A DNA stretch of 7,026 nt from contig JAUVKJ010000087.1 of assembly GCA_030592145.1 (NCBI GenBank), forward strand, positions 1 to 7,026. The letters run 5' to 3'. Below, piece after piece: positions 6,188 through 7,026 of this stretch (position 1 is its first letter; each line of letters starts with the position of its first letter). The notes under the pieces were generated by a model. The model made no database searches. It was not told the DNA's origin and saw nothing but the letters and a program-made list of their open reading frames with translations. Both the position numbers and the translations under genes were made by a program. The stretch is from Bacteroides sp. Its GTDB lineage: Bacteria > Bacteroidota > Bacteroidia > Bacteroidales > SM23-62.

Positions 6188-6229
6188 ATAAACTTGGCAG
6201 ACTTGATGTTTGGTCCTTTGCAGTATCAG
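6152..6229. repeat. Perfect 23-bp inverted repeat at the convergent gene junction
   Basis: The 23 bases at 6152-6174 (CTGATACTGC...CCAAACA) are the exact reverse complement of 6207-6229, separated by 32 bases that contain the permease stop codon. The left arm encodes the final LILQRTKQ residues of the permease and the right arm lies in the 48-base gap before the hutH stop at 6236-6238. It could serve as a bidirectional transcription terminator or 3' mRNA-stabilising hairpin, since transcripts from both sides would carry it. There is no T run, and the loop is longer than in a standard intrinsic terminator. A template-switch event that copied the end of the permease gene in inverted orientation would also explain it. 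Confidence 0.9.
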
Positions 6230-6235
6230 ATCAGG

Positions 6236-7026
6236 CTATTCCTCAGGAAGGTTCAGTTCGACCTCCTGCAGGAATTTGACTGTTTCATTGATGTCGGGAT
6301 AGAGGATGCGGTCGTTTTCGAGGAACTTCACCCTTTGGCGGTATTGCCCGATGAATTCCTCAAGGTATGGAGATGATTTTGCCGGCCTTCTGAAATCAAG
6401 GGCCTGTGCAGCACTGAAAAGTTCAATAGCAAGGATCCTTTCCAGGTTCAGCAGGATCTGGTAGCACTTGGTGGCAGCATTGCCCCCCATGCTCACATGG
6501 TCCTCCTGTCCCTGACTGGATTCAATTGAATCGACCGATGCAGGAGTGGATAATTGCTTGTTATGGCTAACCATGGCCGCCGCCGTATACTGGGGGATCA
6601 TAAATCCCGAGTTCAGACCCGGCCGGGCTATCAGGAAGGCCGGTAAGTCCCTGTGCCCCCCCAGCAACTGGTAGGTCCGGCGTTCCGATATGTTCCCGAG
6701 TTCTGACATGGCGATGCTCAGGTTATCAAGTGCGAGCGCCAGGGGCTGGCCATGAAAGTTTCCGGCAGATATGACCAGGTCTTCATCAGGAAAAATGGTC
6801 GGGTTATCCGTCACCGAGTTGATCTCGTTCTTGAAAACATAGGCAACATAATTGATTGAATCCTTTGATGCACCGTGGACCTGGGGGATGCACCTGAAAG
6901 AATACGGATCCTGAACATGGTTTTTGGGCCTGTTGATCAGTTCGCTTCCCTCCAGCAGGTAGCGTATGCGCCGGGCGGTCTTGATCTGTCCCTGGTGTGG
7001 CCTGATCTCCTGGACCAGAGGATGGA
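6236..7026 (-). CDS. hutH: Histidine ammonia-lyase, C-terminal half (5' end outside the window)
   Basis: The enzyme converts L-histidine to trans-urocanate and ammonia, the first step of histidine catabolism, in the cytoplasm. About 262 C-terminal residues of a family near 500 are visible. They contain VQEIRPHQGQIKTARRIRYLLEGS, the conserved QDPYSFRC (6890-6913) and QVHGASKD segments, EINSVTDNP, ISAGNFHGQPLALALDN, GLNSGFMIPQYTAAA, and SSQGQEDHVSMG with the conserved active-site Glu. The frame is open across the right edge; the GTG at 6812-6814 is an internal Val in EINSVTDNP and not a start. The Ala-Ser-Gly that forms the MIO cofactor lies upstream and is not seen. QEDHVSM and GNFHG favour HutH over aromatic amino acid lyases, though related ammonia-lyases or 2,3-aminomutases share this fold. 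The gene ends at TAG 6236-6238, convergent with the permease. Confidence 0.95.
   Translation of the reverse strand, partial: HPLVQEIRPHQGQIKTARRIRYLLEGSELINRPKNHVQDPYSFRCIPQVHGASKDSINYVAYVFKNEINSVTDNPTIFPDEDLVISAGNFHGQPLALALDNLSIAMSELGNISERRTYQLLGGHRDLPAFLIARPGLNSGFMIPQYTAAAMVSHNKQLSTPASVDSIESSQGQEDHVSMGGNAATKCYQILLNLERILAIELFSAAQALDFRRPAKSSPYLEEFIGQYRQRVKFLENDRILYPDINETVKFLQEVELNLPEE

Noticed and set aside
6152..6229. Calling the 23-bp inverted repeat a standard rho-independent terminator.
   Set aside because: There is no T run on either side and the loop is 32 bases, so only a general hairpin call is supported.
6194..6376. A short plus-strand frame starting in the convergent gap.
   Set aside because: Most of it is antisense to hutH codons with strong family conservation; no independent support.

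Overview
The window reads as chromosomal DNA from a member of the Bacteroidota. The signs are a transketolase with the short insertion (LMEHLRNHSGKRS before the LRPAD motif) that I associate with Bacteroidota enzymes, an ECF sigma factor followed by a small one-pass membrane protein with the VPxxYFExLP motif and then a Spy/LTXXQ-like secreted protein, weak or absent Shine-Dalgarno sequences, and two genes that appear to start at TTG. The host was placed from protein motifs only.

Layout, left to right. (1) The 3' end of a transketolase gene, cut by the window edge, ends at 701 and is followed by a plausible intrinsic terminator near 758-782. (2) A secreted von Willebrand factor A protein (813-2204) has an intact MIDAS metal site and a C-terminal part built of about three related beta-type units. 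(3) A gap of about 280 bases (2205-2488) is mostly filled by an elaborate inverted repeat (2201-2425) able to fold into one long hairpin; its left edge contains the stop codon of the VWA gene. (4) A compact three-gene module follows: ECF sigma factor (2489-3046), putative membrane anti-sigma factor (3064-3537) and Spy/CpxP-like periplasmic protein (3548-4027). (5) After a short gap with a possible promoter come a protein-L-isoaspartate O-methyltransferase with an export or lipoprotein-like N-terminus (4105-4851) and an APC-family amino acid permease (4865-6187), 13 bases apart and probably co-transcribed. (6) Convergent to these, on the minus strand, is the C-terminal half of histidine ammonia-lyase, hutH (6236-7026), cut by the right edge. 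A perfect 23-bp inverted repeat sits exactly where the convergent genes meet.

The central genes suggest an envelope-stress theme. A membrane-held sigma factor with a periplasmic Spy-like partner could sense misfolded protein or metal, and the neighbouring methyltransferase repairs damaged aspartyl/asparaginyl residues, possibly outside the cytoplasm. This link rests on adjacency only. The flanking genes are ordinary central metabolism (transketolase) and histidine breakdown (hutH). The two inverted repeats are the least explained parts of the window. All gene families here are known; I found no clearly new multi-gene system.
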